Positions 23,963-34,745 of a stretch of DNA of 64,000 nucleotides are shown here, piece by piece. The position numbers and the translations under genes are program-made. The DNA is from Papaver somniferum. Taxonomy: Eukaryota; Streptophyta; Magnoliopsida; Ranunculales; Papaveraceae. Where the stretch lies: contig NW_020621936.1 in NCBI RefSeq assembly GCF_003573695.1, forward strand, positions 3,038,001-3,102,000. The letters run 5' to 3'. A model generated the notes under the pieces. The model had not been told where the DNA came from and made no database searches. It saw only the letters and a program-made list of their open reading frames with translations. Numbering within the stretch: position 1 is the first letter of the stretch; every line of letters begins with the position of its first letter.

Positions 23963-25159
23963 TTGCCTCCTAAAGCTGTCAACTTTTCCAAGTGTCTCGG
24001 GAATACCTCAAAGGGTCACTCCTTAGATGATTCTTCTGAATCCCGAGGTAGGAAGACTGTTCCATCATGTGTTGGTCATTCTTCCTCCAATGAGACGTTA
24101 GACATTATGGAAAAAGCTGAAATGGAGCTCACCAGAATTTCAAAAAATTCTACAGAGTTTGTTGATCTCAAGGATCATGTACAGCTCATGGATGAATTCG
24201 AAAAGTCTAATGATCGTGAACAAGTACTCTACAATATTATAGGGTCATTCTATAAGGAAATTGAGAAACTTCTTCAAGAAAACAATATACAGCGTGAAAA
24301 GATTTGTGTTCTTGAAAAGCTGGTCAAAGAAGGATCAATTAGAGAAAATTGTTTGATCAAGACGCATTCATCTGATCTAGACAGACTTCGTGTTGAGAGG
24401 GAGAAACTTGAAGCATCGCTTGTCTTAGCCCATGGACAGTGCAAATCCTTGGAAAAGGAAAACTCTGTTTTAAAGAAAAATTCTTCTGCACAAACTAATT
24501 CTCATAAGTTACCGTACATAATGAAATTTTCTCCAAGATAAGATTGTGTCAAGAAAAGTTTTCATAACTTACAATCTTCTCCCGTGGCTATGAAGTTTAA
24601 ACAAGTTCCAGTTGTTGCTTCTCCTCCACGAATATGTACCTTCTGTGGAAAAGGAAATCACTATGCTATCCATTGTTTTGCTAGAAAGAAACGTCTTTCT
24701 GAACTCCACAAGTTGCTTATTTCTACTGTCAATGGAGTAGATAGTCGAACGACTACTACAGTGAAGGTCCCTTTCACAAGAAGCCAAGCATCTTATAAAA
24801 ATGATCTCTCTCCTAGAAATCATTACAGGACATTTGTAGATTCTCGTGCTACCAATGAAAGTATGTCCTGTGCTTATAAGAACACATCTGATAAATCTAA
24901 GTCTAGTGTGTGGAGACGAATTTCGGAAAATCCCCTAGAACCTATTTCTAGAGGTCCTAGACTTTGGTATCAGAAGGGTTTCTCTCCTATGATTCCCAGA
25001 AGGACTGCGAGACACACCCTTCTACCTGGAAGCTGTAGTGAAAGGATAAGAATTGCTGGGATAAGATATCCTAGAAGAATTTATAGGTACTCAGAACTGA
25101 TGGTGAGACTATGTCTCCCTCTGCTACCTAGCAACAAAATGTTCTATCCTTGTGTCTAA
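23963..25159 (+). pseudogene. Gag with CCHC zinc knuckle, one internal stop (element B)
   Basis: One reading frame runs from the primer binding site region to 25159, interrupted only by a TAA at 24539-24541. There is no ATG near its 5' end; the first is near 24108. The annotated start is the first clearly gag-like residue run, so the true start is uncertain. The first half has a long charged coiled-coil region (DREQVLYNIIGSFYKEIEKL and LDRLRVEREKLEASL). After the stop comes CTFCGKGNHYAIHC, a perfect CX2CX4HX4C knuckle for RNA binding. A later DSRAT sequence could be a trace of a Copia protease active site (normally DSGAT). The family role is packaging of element RNA into cytoplasmic particles. 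The single stop could be a mutation, a readthrough signal, or a sequencing error. Confidence 0.8.
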
Positions 25160-25453
25160 CTTGAGAGACACAAGGATGAGGATTTGAGAGATGCTCAAGT
25201 ATTGTACTATATTTTCTCTAGGATTTTATATCCCTTGTTGAAATGATATTCTCTAGTATCATTTTCATTTTGTCACTTTGATCTTTGGGGATGGTGGACG
25301 TTTTGGAAGCTGCACAATATCTCTTTCTAGGGCCATTCTTGGTCGGCCACAAACGCCTGTATCTCCTCAAGGAAATCTAGGGTTTCTAGCCAGGGCATTC
25401 ACGAATATATATAAATCTTATAGGTGTCTCATTTTTCTTCAGAAAGGAGCTCT

Positions 25454-25888
25454 ATGGAAACTGTTCCCAAAGAAGAAGTTAACCCTATGGTTGAGGATGA
25501 TCTCAAAGGATGTGATTCTGGTCAAGAGTTTATACGGAAGAAGATGCTTGAAAGAAAAGCGTATAACACTTGGATTGGTGAATCTGTCAAGGATTTGATT
25601 CGTGTTCAGAATGAAGTTAAGAACGAACTGGCTAACCTTCAATTGCAGATAAACCAGCTGATTGATGGACAGGCGAAAATCCTTGGTACTCAGAGTATCT
25701 TGATCAGAAATCAGAAGAAAGTTATCCTTAACTGTGCAAAGGCTCGTCATTATGCTCGCACTATTGATCGAAAAGTCAACGTTCTAACTTTTGAACATGG
25801 TGTCTCCACGGTCAACAGGGTCAAGGATATCAGTGACTCCTACTATGATGGACCATTTAAGAGGTATGAAATCATCAAGGAAAACTGA
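25454..25888 (+). CDS. Small coiled-coil ORF of element B, function unknown
   Basis: This is an uninterrupted 144-codon frame from the ATG at 25454 to 25888. The protein is charged, with a heptad-like segment (NEVKNELANLQLQINQLIDG) and a basic C-terminal part (NCAKARHYARTIDRKV). No signal peptide, membrane segment, zinc knuckle or pol motif is visible. Twelve bases before the ATG lies ATTTTTCTTCAG (ending 25442), a good plant splice acceptor, so the ORF might be expressed from a spliced RNA. It sits where autonomous Copia elements carry pol, and where SIRE-type elements carry an extra 3' ORF. I do not recognise it. It could be a second gag-like structural protein or a divergent env-position ORF. 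Confidence 0.5.
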   Translation: METVPKEEVNPMVEDDLKGCDSGQEFIRKKMLERKAYNTWIGESVKDLIRVQNEVKNELANLQLQINQLIDGQAKILGTQSILIRNQKKVILNCAKARHYARTIDRKVNVLTFEHGVSTVNRVKDISDSYYDGPFKRYEIIKEN

Positions 25889-25975
25889 GTCTTATATGCC
25901 TAGTAGTCTTCTTTTTGGATTAGTTGGAAGAATAACTAGTGCTTTGAATAGCGATGATTGTGACTACACATAGCT

Positions 25976-27680
25976 ATTTTTGTTTTCATCTTCTTATATT
26001 ATCTTTTAGGTTTATTGGTTTTAAATTCTAAAAATATTTGGAGGATGATGTTTATTGCAGTATTTTAATGGTTTGTGATATTGCAATAGTTTTATGGGAT
26101 ATGTATTGTTTACGTCTGTGAACTTGAAGGTCCAATATTGCAGTCAAAAGTAAAGTCGTTCATGAATCGGTATTCGTATGGATGAAAGGACGAATGGACT
26201 TTTGACATATACAAAAGTTATGCCTATGCAATCATGTATTTGATGGAGAATAGGATAAAATCTTTTGTTCAACAAGGATAAAGTCTATTATGTCGTTATG
26301 ATGGAAAATAGAATAGATCCTTGTATGTTATCCACGGTATTGATCTTCATTGATCCATTTAATTATGTTTTACCGTGAAGGCTCCATTGTGTGTCTTATG
26401 TTGAGCACCTTACAACTAAGTCGATTTAACTTGGCTTTGTTGGTTGTTCCATAAGATGTTATATGTCGAGCATTAGGAACTAAATTAATCAACTAGTTTG
26501 ATTATTTAGTTAGTACTCCATAAGTTTTCTTTCTTATGTCGAGTACATGTACGGTTAAGGTTGTCATATTCTATGATGAACTTAGTCGGGGTTCCATAAG
26601 TTCTCTTATGTTGAGCCCAAAATAATTAAATTGATTACTCCGATGATTAGTTTGGTTGTTTGTATTCCAATTAGATTAATTATAGGTTCTCTTGTAATTA
26701 ATCTAGTTGAGTTTTCATATATTCCACAAGTTCTTGTGTTGAGTATATGAAAGGCTACACTATCATGTTCTTTGGTTAATGTAGTCATATATTCCGTAAG
26801 GTTTTCCTTATGTTGAGTATTTGAACGGTTAAGTTAGTCATCTTCGTGTGATTGACTTAGTCGTAGCTCCGTGAGTTTACTTATGTTGAGCACTTTCAAT
26901 TAAATTGATCACTTTTGTGGTTTGATTTAGTTGCGTATTCCAATTAAATTAATAATGGGTTTACTTGTGATTAATTTGGTTGAGCTTTGGATATAGAAAA
27001 TCATTCCTATGGCTTTTGGTGTCCAATAAAAAATCCTTCTTTTCTTTCGAAATTAAGGTCGCTCTTGTTGTTCTCTCAGGAATGACATCAAATGGGGGAG
27101 AGTTCTTTTGAACTTGTGCTTAATGGTAATATCTTACGGGGAGTGCGGCTGTGGAATTTTATAGGGGTTATCTTGTATCTTAAAACTCCTTGATGAATGC
27201 TGTTAGCTTCGGCTATTAGATTGCATCTAAATTAAGTTGGTATGTATTTTTCTTTTGGTCATGAAATGTCTCTTGTGGAAATTTCATTATGATCCCATTC
27301 TTGTACCTTTGCAAATTTTATTGACAAAAAAGGGGGAGAAATATTGTAGTTCACACTACAAATACATATGGTTTTCGGATCATTGTGTAAGGGGGAGTGG
27401 TTTCCATGATCGAGATGGAGTATTGACTAAGGGAGAGTGATACATATCACCGTAGTATTATTGTTAAAGTCGTGATACAATTGGACTTTGATGTTATATA
27501 ATAATACTATGGCACTGAATAATAATGATCGAGAATCTCGATTTCTCTCATTGTTATAGCTACGGATCTTCAACAATGATGGTGCTAATCTTACAACCTT
27601 TGGGATCATTGGAGTACCTTTGGGATCTTACAACCTTTGTATTCCATATGTATTAATAGTTTTGTCACTAAAATTGACAA
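25976..27680 (+). repeat. Non-coding 3' internal region with degenerate tandem units
   Basis: From about 26380 to 27000, phrases such as TCCATAAGTTCTCTTATGTT and GAGCACTT recur roughly every 60-110 bp. They are linked by TAATTAAATTGAT-like spacers, giving seven or more degenerate units built on TTATGTTGAG. From 27090 on, several GGGGGAG tracts appear. Much of it is paralleled at 39730-40688 in element A, so it is a conserved part of the family rather than random filler. Confidence 0.7.
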
Positions 27681-27690
27681 AGGGGGAGAT
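27680..27690 (+). other. Polypurine tract of element B
   Basis: AAGGGGGAGAT directly precedes the 3' LTR TG at 27691. This is the standard primer site for plus-strand synthesis. Extra GGGGGAG tracts lie at about 27094, 27332, 27391 and (GGGAGAG) 27431. Confidence 0.88.
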
Positions 27691-30101
27691 TGTTAGAGCA
27701 TAGCTCGGTCAACCTCGCATGCGTTGCTATCTCAAGCATGTTTGTCAATGTTAGTGATCAAAACTATAAGTCTTGATTTCTAGCCTACATAGATAAGTCT
27801 CGAACTAGGATAGAAAAGGGTAGTTGAGCTCAAGGACTTCATGGCGATTCATCATACAACGACGAAGATCTATACAAGGAACCGTGGAACTTCATCAACA
27901 AAAAGGTATGTGGAGACTTGAACTTATCTATCACTCAAAAGTCTATCTCTTCTATCTCCTACTTCTTATGAGACAAAATTCGTATGCTATATAGACTAGA
28001 TCATACACATTTGACATTTAGAGCTGATCATTCATTGATTATCTTTTATCACTAAATCGTGTGTTGATAAAGCGTTTCACTTTTATCAAGTTTATCTTCA
28101 CCTAGTGACGAAAGTCATGAAAAGTTTCAATCACTTTGAGAATTGCTCTGACGTGAATCGGTCTGTGAATAACGACTACATAGCGTCATCCGAGAATGTC
28201 TCAATGATCGAAATGAGATTTTAGATTACATAACCATGTATTCATTGAACCGAAGTTTTCGAACTTTGTTGATCAAGAGAAATCGGGAGGATTGTGGAAT
28301 TGGCTTGCAAAGTCCGCGAACCTAGTTCGCAGACTCAGTCCGCGAACTGTCGGAAGTTCTCGACCGAGAATTTCTGCTGGGATTTTCCAAATACTCGTTT
28401 GTGAGCTTAGTTCGCGAACTGGCGGAAGTTCTCATCCCGAGAATTTCTGCTGAGTTTGGAAAACTCAACCGATTAACTTAAGTCCGCGAACTTGTTTGTG
28501 AACTTAAGAGGTTATGATCTAAAGATGTGCTCTGAACATGAAACATTAAATCACTAAGGAATTCTTTATGCAAACCGTGGCTATAATGTTCATGATCTGA
28601 TTCAATCGAATCGAATCATCTTTGCTTCAATTGTGTCTTGTGTAGTTACATAAGATCTCATAGAAATTGAACAACTCTGTAACTAGTTTATTTGAGTCAA
28701 TTGAACTAGTTATGGTGAAGAAGAACAAGGTTAATATGAAATGCTCATATGGTTAACCTTTTGGGTTACTATGTTGAACCAACATACACGTACACGTTTG
28801 GGCATGGTTTTCACGAACCCAGTAAACGTCTACCCAAGTGTGTGTGACAAGCTAAGTTTTCGATCTAACGGTTGAGAAATATTAGCTTGAATCTAAATCA
28901 GGTTTTCATCTAACGGTGAATATGGATTGCTTTTTAACTAAGGCAAAACCCTGATTTGAAGGCTATATAAAGGAGACATCTAGCATTGTGCAAAACTAAT
29001 CCCCACACATCTGTGTGCTACTAGTGCGCCCTCTAGAGTCGATATCCATTAATCTTTGATTTTCTTCTCTAAAATCAGGTTAACGACTTAAAGACTTCAT
29101 TGGGATTATGAAGCCAGACCGATACTACTTTATCATAGTTGTGTGATCTGATCTTGCATCTTCTATCGTACGAGTACAATCGATTGATTGGCTTGAGATC
29201 GTGAGAGTTCTCCGATAGGCAAGATAAAGAAGTCACAAACATCTTCGTCTCCTATTTGTGATTCCTCGACAATCCGCTTGTGTAGTCAAGAAGGATTGTA
29301 GATAGGTGATTGATTAATCTAGGCTGTTCTTCAGGAATATAAGACCGGATTATCAATTGGTTCATGTTACCTTGATTTTATATCTAAAGATGGAACAAAA
29401 CCTAGGGTTTATCCGTGGGAGACAAATTTATCCTTTTATAGACTTTTCTGTGTGATACAGATCTGTTTATTATCAAGTCTGTGATTTTGGGTTACAACAA
29501 CTCTTGGTTGTGGGTGAGATCAGCTAAGGGAATCAAGTGCGCAGTATCCTGCTGAGATCAGAGGCGTATGAGTACAATTGTACCTTGTATCAGTGGGAGA
29601 TTGATAGGGGTTCAACTATAGTCCAGTCCGAAGTTAGTTTGCAGTAGGCTAGTGTCTGTAGCGGCTTAATATAGTGTGTTTTCAATCTGGACTAGGTCTC
29701 GGGGTTTTTCTGCATTTGTGGTTTTCTCGTTAACAAAAATTCTGGTGTCTGTGTTATTTCTTTTCCGCATTATATTTTATATAATTGAAATAATACAGGT
29801 TGTACGTTCGTGATCATCAACTTCTCTAATCCAACCTTTGGTTGTTGATTGTAGTTGATTGATCCTTGGACATTGGTCTTTGGTACCGTCCAAGTTATCT
29901 CTCTTTGATAAAGACTCGCAGATTTCTATTTGATTGAGTAAAAGATCAAATCGAGAGATTGAGATAATAACTCCTTGAGATACTTTCTATCTAGATTGCC
30001 TCTGACTGTCTATTTGATTCTCTAGCAAAGTGTTTCGGAGTTCGTCCATACAGATTGCTAATCGCAATATTGGGTGGTGTTGTTAGACCCCCGCTTTTGC
30101 A
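27691..30101 (+). mobile_element. 3' LTR of element B
   Basis: It begins TGTTAGAGCATAGCTCGG and ends GCTTTTGCA followed by the target duplication CTGGC. It is about 2.41 kb long, with a TATA box at 28964-28971. The terminal CA is intact here, unlike the 5' copy. Confidence 0.92.
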
Positions 30102-30106
30102 CTGGC

Positions 30107-30759
30107 AACTAAAGTATTCCAATGTGTTGAGGAAACTATAATTGTTTAATACTACCAAAGTCAGGTTATTCCTGCTCACCGGTGTCAAAATAATGGTATG
30201 AAGAATTCTGTTCCTCTATCTTATTTTTACACTGTGACTAATAGTGTATATCAATTTTTCTTGTGCTCTGAATATTTGTCAAAATCGTTTATTTAGATAA
30301 GAATAATTTCATATTGATATAAAATCTTCACAGTGAGTGATCCTCATATTTCTGGATTTCGTTTTTGGTTTTTGTTGAATCAACTGTCACAAAAACTAAA
30401 TTAAGATTGAGCGCTTCTCTTAATTTACAAGTCTTGTTTTTAAGCTATTTTGTGATATCATTTAGACATTCCCTTGGAATTTTGCTATGATATGGAATAC
30501 GGATCTTTATGGGTCACGGTATCGGTATGGGTCCAAGCCCACTAAGGAGTTATAAAGGTTACGATACACGTACCTTTATTCTTCTTCTTCTTCATATCGT
30601 CCGTGAACGGGAAGGTTTGTCTTAGGGTTTTCGTACCAGCACCATGGAAGCTTAAAATTAGTCCAAGGAAGAGTGAAGTAGGCAATCATCTACAAGGAGT
30701 CCATCAAGTAAGATTCTAATCTTGTTCTTCTTCACTCAATTTACTGTTTTTTGGTCATT
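30107..30759 (+). other. Element A internal sequence or leader of a Transposase_32-like unit
   Basis: There is no open frame of note. Near 30540-30600 a GTTATAAAGG and a pyrimidine-rich CTTCTTCTTCTTC tract precede a leader-like stretch. A candidate intron (CATCAAGTAAG near 30703) lies just before the ATG at 30760, so this may be the promoter and leader of the following pseudogene. Confidence 0.35.
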
Positions 30760-31129
30760 ATGGGAAGCTCTAATGGAGATAATGAGAAACCAAAAAGATT
30801 TTCTTAGGGAGTTGTTACATCTACTCTCATGAGTAAGATTATACCAAGTGACCAAGACTCTATTAGAATTGTATTTGTCAATGTTTCTAGTAGTAACACT
30901 TTTGAAAAGATTTCTTATAATGAATTTTTCCTAGAGAAGAAATTGGTAAAGGAAAGTGGTCATAAATAAGATTTAGCTTGTTTTGAGAAGTATAATCTTG
31001 GTAACATCTTCAATGGTCTTGGTGAAGGATTTGACACTCTTACAATGATCTTTTATGCTAATATCCATGATGTTAATCTTGATAAATTGGTTTTCAATAC
31101 TATAGTAAATAGGAAAAAGATTCCAGTTG
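30760..31129 (+). pseudogene. Transposase_32-like pseudogene, 5' part only
   Basis: From ATG at 30760 one frame reads through to 31129 with only two stops (TAG about 16 codons in and TAA near 30967). Its second half, NIFNGLGEGFDTLTMIFYAN followed by IHDVNLDKL, aligns with the corresponding part of the minus-strand pseudogene at 4908-5904 (the FYANIHNID block). Both start MG plus a short polar/basic tail. The gene is cut off by the Tat element at 31130, and its remainder was not found on the other side. It is the second case in the window of this gene type sitting within Sirevirus-like internal sequence. Confidence 0.55.
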
Positions 31130-31700
31130 TGTAGTTGCAGGAAATCCTACACTACACCCCTCATATAATTTCATTATTAATCAACTCATTTTTAGATTTA
31201 AACTCTTAATTTTATTGATCAATCTTTAAATGTTCTTACAAGAAAAGATAAAGAAATCAAGAATGACCTCTGCTCTAGACTTTCTCTCTCCTATTTACTT
31301 ATTTCTTACTCAAAAAATATCTCTCTTCTTCTTTATAACTTGAACGACTATTTATAAGGAAATACATAGTGGATGACAACTAATTTGTCCTTTATTTTCG
31401 GGTATGGTCTGCGACATTCTCGCAACCTTACAAATGTTAATTTCACAAGCTCTCTAATTTTCGCAGGACTATCACATCTTTCTCGTGATCCTAGCTGACG
31501 TCTATTATCGTATCATTTCTGAAATTGTTCTGCGACGCTGTTGTGTTGTGTTGTTGATAATTTCTCTGAGATATTATCGTTGCGAGATTCTGATCCTACA
31601 TCTTGCCTCTTCTCATATCTTTTCTGCGAGTAGAGAATGATGTGAGAAATGCCGCAGCTGTTCTCTCTTCATATTCTGCATTTATCACACGTATTCTTTC
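31130..31700 (-). mobile_element. 3' LTR of the Tat element (right edge approximate)
   Basis: The left edge at 31130 is fixed by the match to 39670. A minus-strand TATA box at 31348-31356 shows that U3 lies to the right. The inner boundary is not certain because no clear polypurine tract was seen before the accessory gene begins, so 31700 is an estimate. Confidence 0.55.
31348..31356 (-). promoter_or_regulatory. TATA box of Tat element LTR
   Basis: The minus strand reads TTATAAATAGTCG, a textbook plant TATA box, about 220 bp from the outer LTR end. Confidence 0.65.
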
Positions 31701-31970
31701 TTCCATTTTTCTTGACACGTCTTTTGTAACCTGCTTTTTAACCGCTTATATCTTTCCGTATTAATCGTGTTTATTTCTCGAGGAAAATTCCCTCTATATA
31801 TCTTTCTCACTCTTTTTCTTTCTTTTTATTTTCTCTGCAACCATCGTTCTTCTGCAAATTCCATTATTGCAACTTTTCTTCTTCTTCTCCTTTTATCTTC
31901 TTCTCTCAGAATTTTCTTCTTCTCTTCATCGTTCGTAATTTTCTTCGAAAAATCTTCCTGCTATGTTTCC

Positions 31971-34180
31971 ATGGATTCATCAAGGTTAGTTTTATTTTTT
32001 TCTTCTTTATGGGTTTTGCTGAAATTGATCTTGTTTATTGTCCTTATTTGATGTTGTTTATGTGATTCCCTACTCTTGTTATTTCAGCAAAAGCGCCTCC
32101 AACACTAGATTTACAGTTCAGAACCCTAAATTCCCAAACCAGCATAAGGTTGTTGCGCATAAAAGAAAGTCTGCGAATGAGAAGGTAGTAAGAAACACTA
32201 TCCTTTCTAATAACAATATTGTTCCTCTGTTTTCTTATCTGGATTATTCGCAGGGTGATAAGATGTCAATAAACCTCTCAAGAAATCTCGCCACCTTAAA
32301 ACTGTTCCAACTCTGTTCCCTTCCACTTACTCATCTCTTCTAAATCTCCTGCGACTTCGCAAGATAACCTTTATCTCCAATTCGCGAAAAACTTCCTCAG
32401 ACTTCATTTCTTTCTTCAGCTGACCTTAATGATTGAAACCCCCTTGTTGATCCTCTGTGAATGAAACCTCTTCTCTTCTTATTGAGAATGTTTTCAACCT
32501 ATCACTGCCAGTTCTCTACCTGAGTCTCTTCCTCTTTCGAAAGAAACCGTGGAAGGATAGATATTGCTTCAAAGTTTTATCTGAAGTCCGGATGATGAAG
32601 AAGTCTTCTATTGATCCTATCAAGTCTAATGTTTGCGAAATTCTGAGCAAGCATTTGGTTCTGACAGAGCTGCTTCGCAGACAGCTTTGGAAAAAGAATG
32701 TAATGCTCTTCGTCTCGAAAATCAAAGCTTCAGAATGTTTTGCTGGATCGTGACAATCTTCGCAAGAAGAATGATGAATTGAGAGGTATGATTTTCTTAT
32801 CTGTGTCTTTAATTTGCCTTTTTAATGGTTTTATCCTTCCCATATTTAATTATCCTTGAAATCCCTCTTTCGCATGTTAAGCTTAAACCAGAAACGAATA
32901 ATGGAGAGATATCAATTTGAATCTGCTGTTGAAGAAGCCCGTGTTGATAAAGAAATCTTGATGGATCAATATAACCAATTAGATAACCTCTATTCATATT
33001 CTCTTGATCATATAAATAATCTTACCAATGAAAATACCCAATTAGTTCAAAGACAAGATTTATTAAGTAATGAAGTATCTCGCTTTCTTATTCTTTAACT
33101 AAAGCTAATTTAGGGATGGAAACTTTATCAGATGAGAATAAAACCTTATCTCAGAGAAGCGAACTTATTTAAACAAGATGGCGATATCTTCGCAACAACT
33201 TAGTACTTCAAAAAGTATGTGATGACCAAGAGCAATCTCTTCGCTCTTTGAGAAATGAACTTAAAGAAGTAACAGAGTCATCTATCGCTGAAAGAGATAC
33301 ACTCATTCAAGGTAGAATAGCTTTAAGTGTAAAGGCGAATCACTTAAAGAACAATATTCCAAATTAGAAGAATCTTATTCTTCTCTTGCGAAGAAAAATG
33401 CCTTTCTTATTTCTAAAGAGAAAAATCTTCAGTCTCGACTTAAAGGTTTAGTTGGAGATAAATTTGATGACGCAATGGACCGTTGGGAGAATAGTTGTCT
33501 TCCTTGATTCAACACCTTATTTCGCAAAAGGAAGGTAGTCATAATAGTTTGACTGCCTTAATTATCTTTTCTTTGTCATATCTTTCTGAATTCTTCATCT
33601 TAATGAAATTTTGTATTCTATCTTTCGCAGAGTCTGAGAAGAATCTTCATTCCCATTTCTGTTTTGGAGGCTAAATATGCCAAAATTCGCAAAGAAAATG
33701 CATTGCTCGTCTCCCTTACTGGTTCTCGCGACCGAGCAGAAAGAAGACTTGATTATCTTGCTTATTTTAAGGATATTCAAGATAGGAATCATCAGAGAGC
33801 ACTTCTTCGTCAAGTTCATCTCCGGGCTGAAGTCCTTGTAAATGACATTTTATTGTCCAAATCTCTTCCTCCTACATCAATTGAACCTTTGAAGTAGATG
33901 ATGAAGTTCCTCGTCCTGCTGATAGTGATTATGATTACGAAAGCGGTGCAGAGGATAATTTCTTGGAAGATGAAGAAGAATTCCTTCTAAAAGCATCTGC
34001 TGGTGTTAATCAAATGAGAAAAATTCTCCTGAAGAAGTAATTGCTGGCGATAATCAAGATGCTAGTCAAGGCGAAGATCAAACCGAAATGAAGGAGAGGC
34101 TTGCATAATGAGAATATTGGCGAAGAATTTCTGTTATCTCCTGCTACTGAATTAATACTGAAGCTTGAGCTTCTTATCTA
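31971..34180 (+). pseudogene. Antisense accessory coiled-coil gene of the Tat element
   Basis: This gene is opposite in strand to pol and lies between integrase and the 3' LTR, the place where Tat-lineage elements carry extra antisense ORFs. A TATA-like CTATATATC lies near 31794. From ATG 31971 the exon ATGGATTCATCAAG joins across a GT...CAG intron to 32088 in frame, and a second junction (GAGAAG/GTAGTA to CGCAG/GG near 32257) follows. Further pieces are rich in heptads (ALEKECNALRLENQS, NNLTNENTQLVQRQDLLSNE, ERDTLIQGR). Then come ARG-rich blocks (SRDRAERRLDYL, QRALLRQVHLRAEVL) and an acidic tail. Multiple stops break it. Similar proteins in other plants pair a Transposase_28-type N-terminus with a coiled coil. 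I do not see that N-terminal domain here. Confidence 0.6.
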
Positions 34181-34436
34181 GCTTTGTCTTCTTGAACTGT
34201 CTTATTTTTATCACTTTTGCGAGTTACATTTTTCAACCAACTTTGGAATCAACTTTTCCTTTTAATATTTTGTTGATGAGAAAGATAATGCTTCTTGTAT
34301 TGATTCCCATACTTGCCTCTCATTATCTTTCTTGCAAAAAATAATCTGTTACGAATACTTATAAATATTTTGTTTTATCATGTGGTCTTATTTTGCCTTC
34401 CTAATTAAAGGTCTTATTATGCCACCTCTTGTCATT

Positions 34437-34745
34437 GCGACAAAATCGCAGGACGTCCTTGCACTTTCATGCAAAAACCCATTGATCTTGCCTTAACTTT
34501 TTTTTGTATTATGGCCTCTTCAGGAATGTTGCGACAATATGACAGGCCTAAATATTCTTGCGAAAATAAAGCCCCATGACATTGCCGTCTTGCGACGAAA
34601 TCGCAGGACGTCTTCGCACTTTCATGCGAAAACCCATTGATCTCGTCTTATCTTTTTTTTTGTATTTTGCCTCTTCAGGATTGTTGCACAAATATGACAA
34701 GCCTTAATACCTTGCGAATAAAAAGCCTCATGACATTTGCGTCTT
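34437..34745. repeat. Two-copy 154-bp tandem duplication
   Basis: GCGACAAAATCGCAGGACGTC-type sequence at 34437 recurs at 34591 as GCGACGAAATCGCAGGACGTC. Each copy is followed by CACTTTCATGC, AACCCATTGATC and, later, GCCTCTTCAGGA. The copies differ by several bases, so the duplication is not recent. Confidence 0.8.

Larger units (their letters stand above)
21506..30101 (+). mobile_element. Sirevirus-like Copia element B, full structure without pol
   Basis: This 8.6-kb element has TG at 21506 and CA at 30101, and is flanked by CTGGC pentamers (21501-21505 and 30102-30106). Two LTRs of about 2.4 kb begin identically. Over the first 130 bases I count about six differences, so the element is not very recent but far younger than its surroundings. 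The internal 3.8 kb contains a primer binding site, gag with a CCHC knuckle, a second small ORF, a long non-coding region with degenerate repeats, several GGGGGAG tracts and the final polypurine tract. Integrase, RT and RNase H are absent, so it must be mobilised in trans. Confidence 0.92.

Noticed and set aside
31767..32051. Hydrophobic plus-strand frame resembling a membrane protein
   Set aside because: The leucine/phenylalanine runs come from CTT/TTC pyrimidine tracts in the leader of the antisense accessory gene and overlap its first exon and intron.
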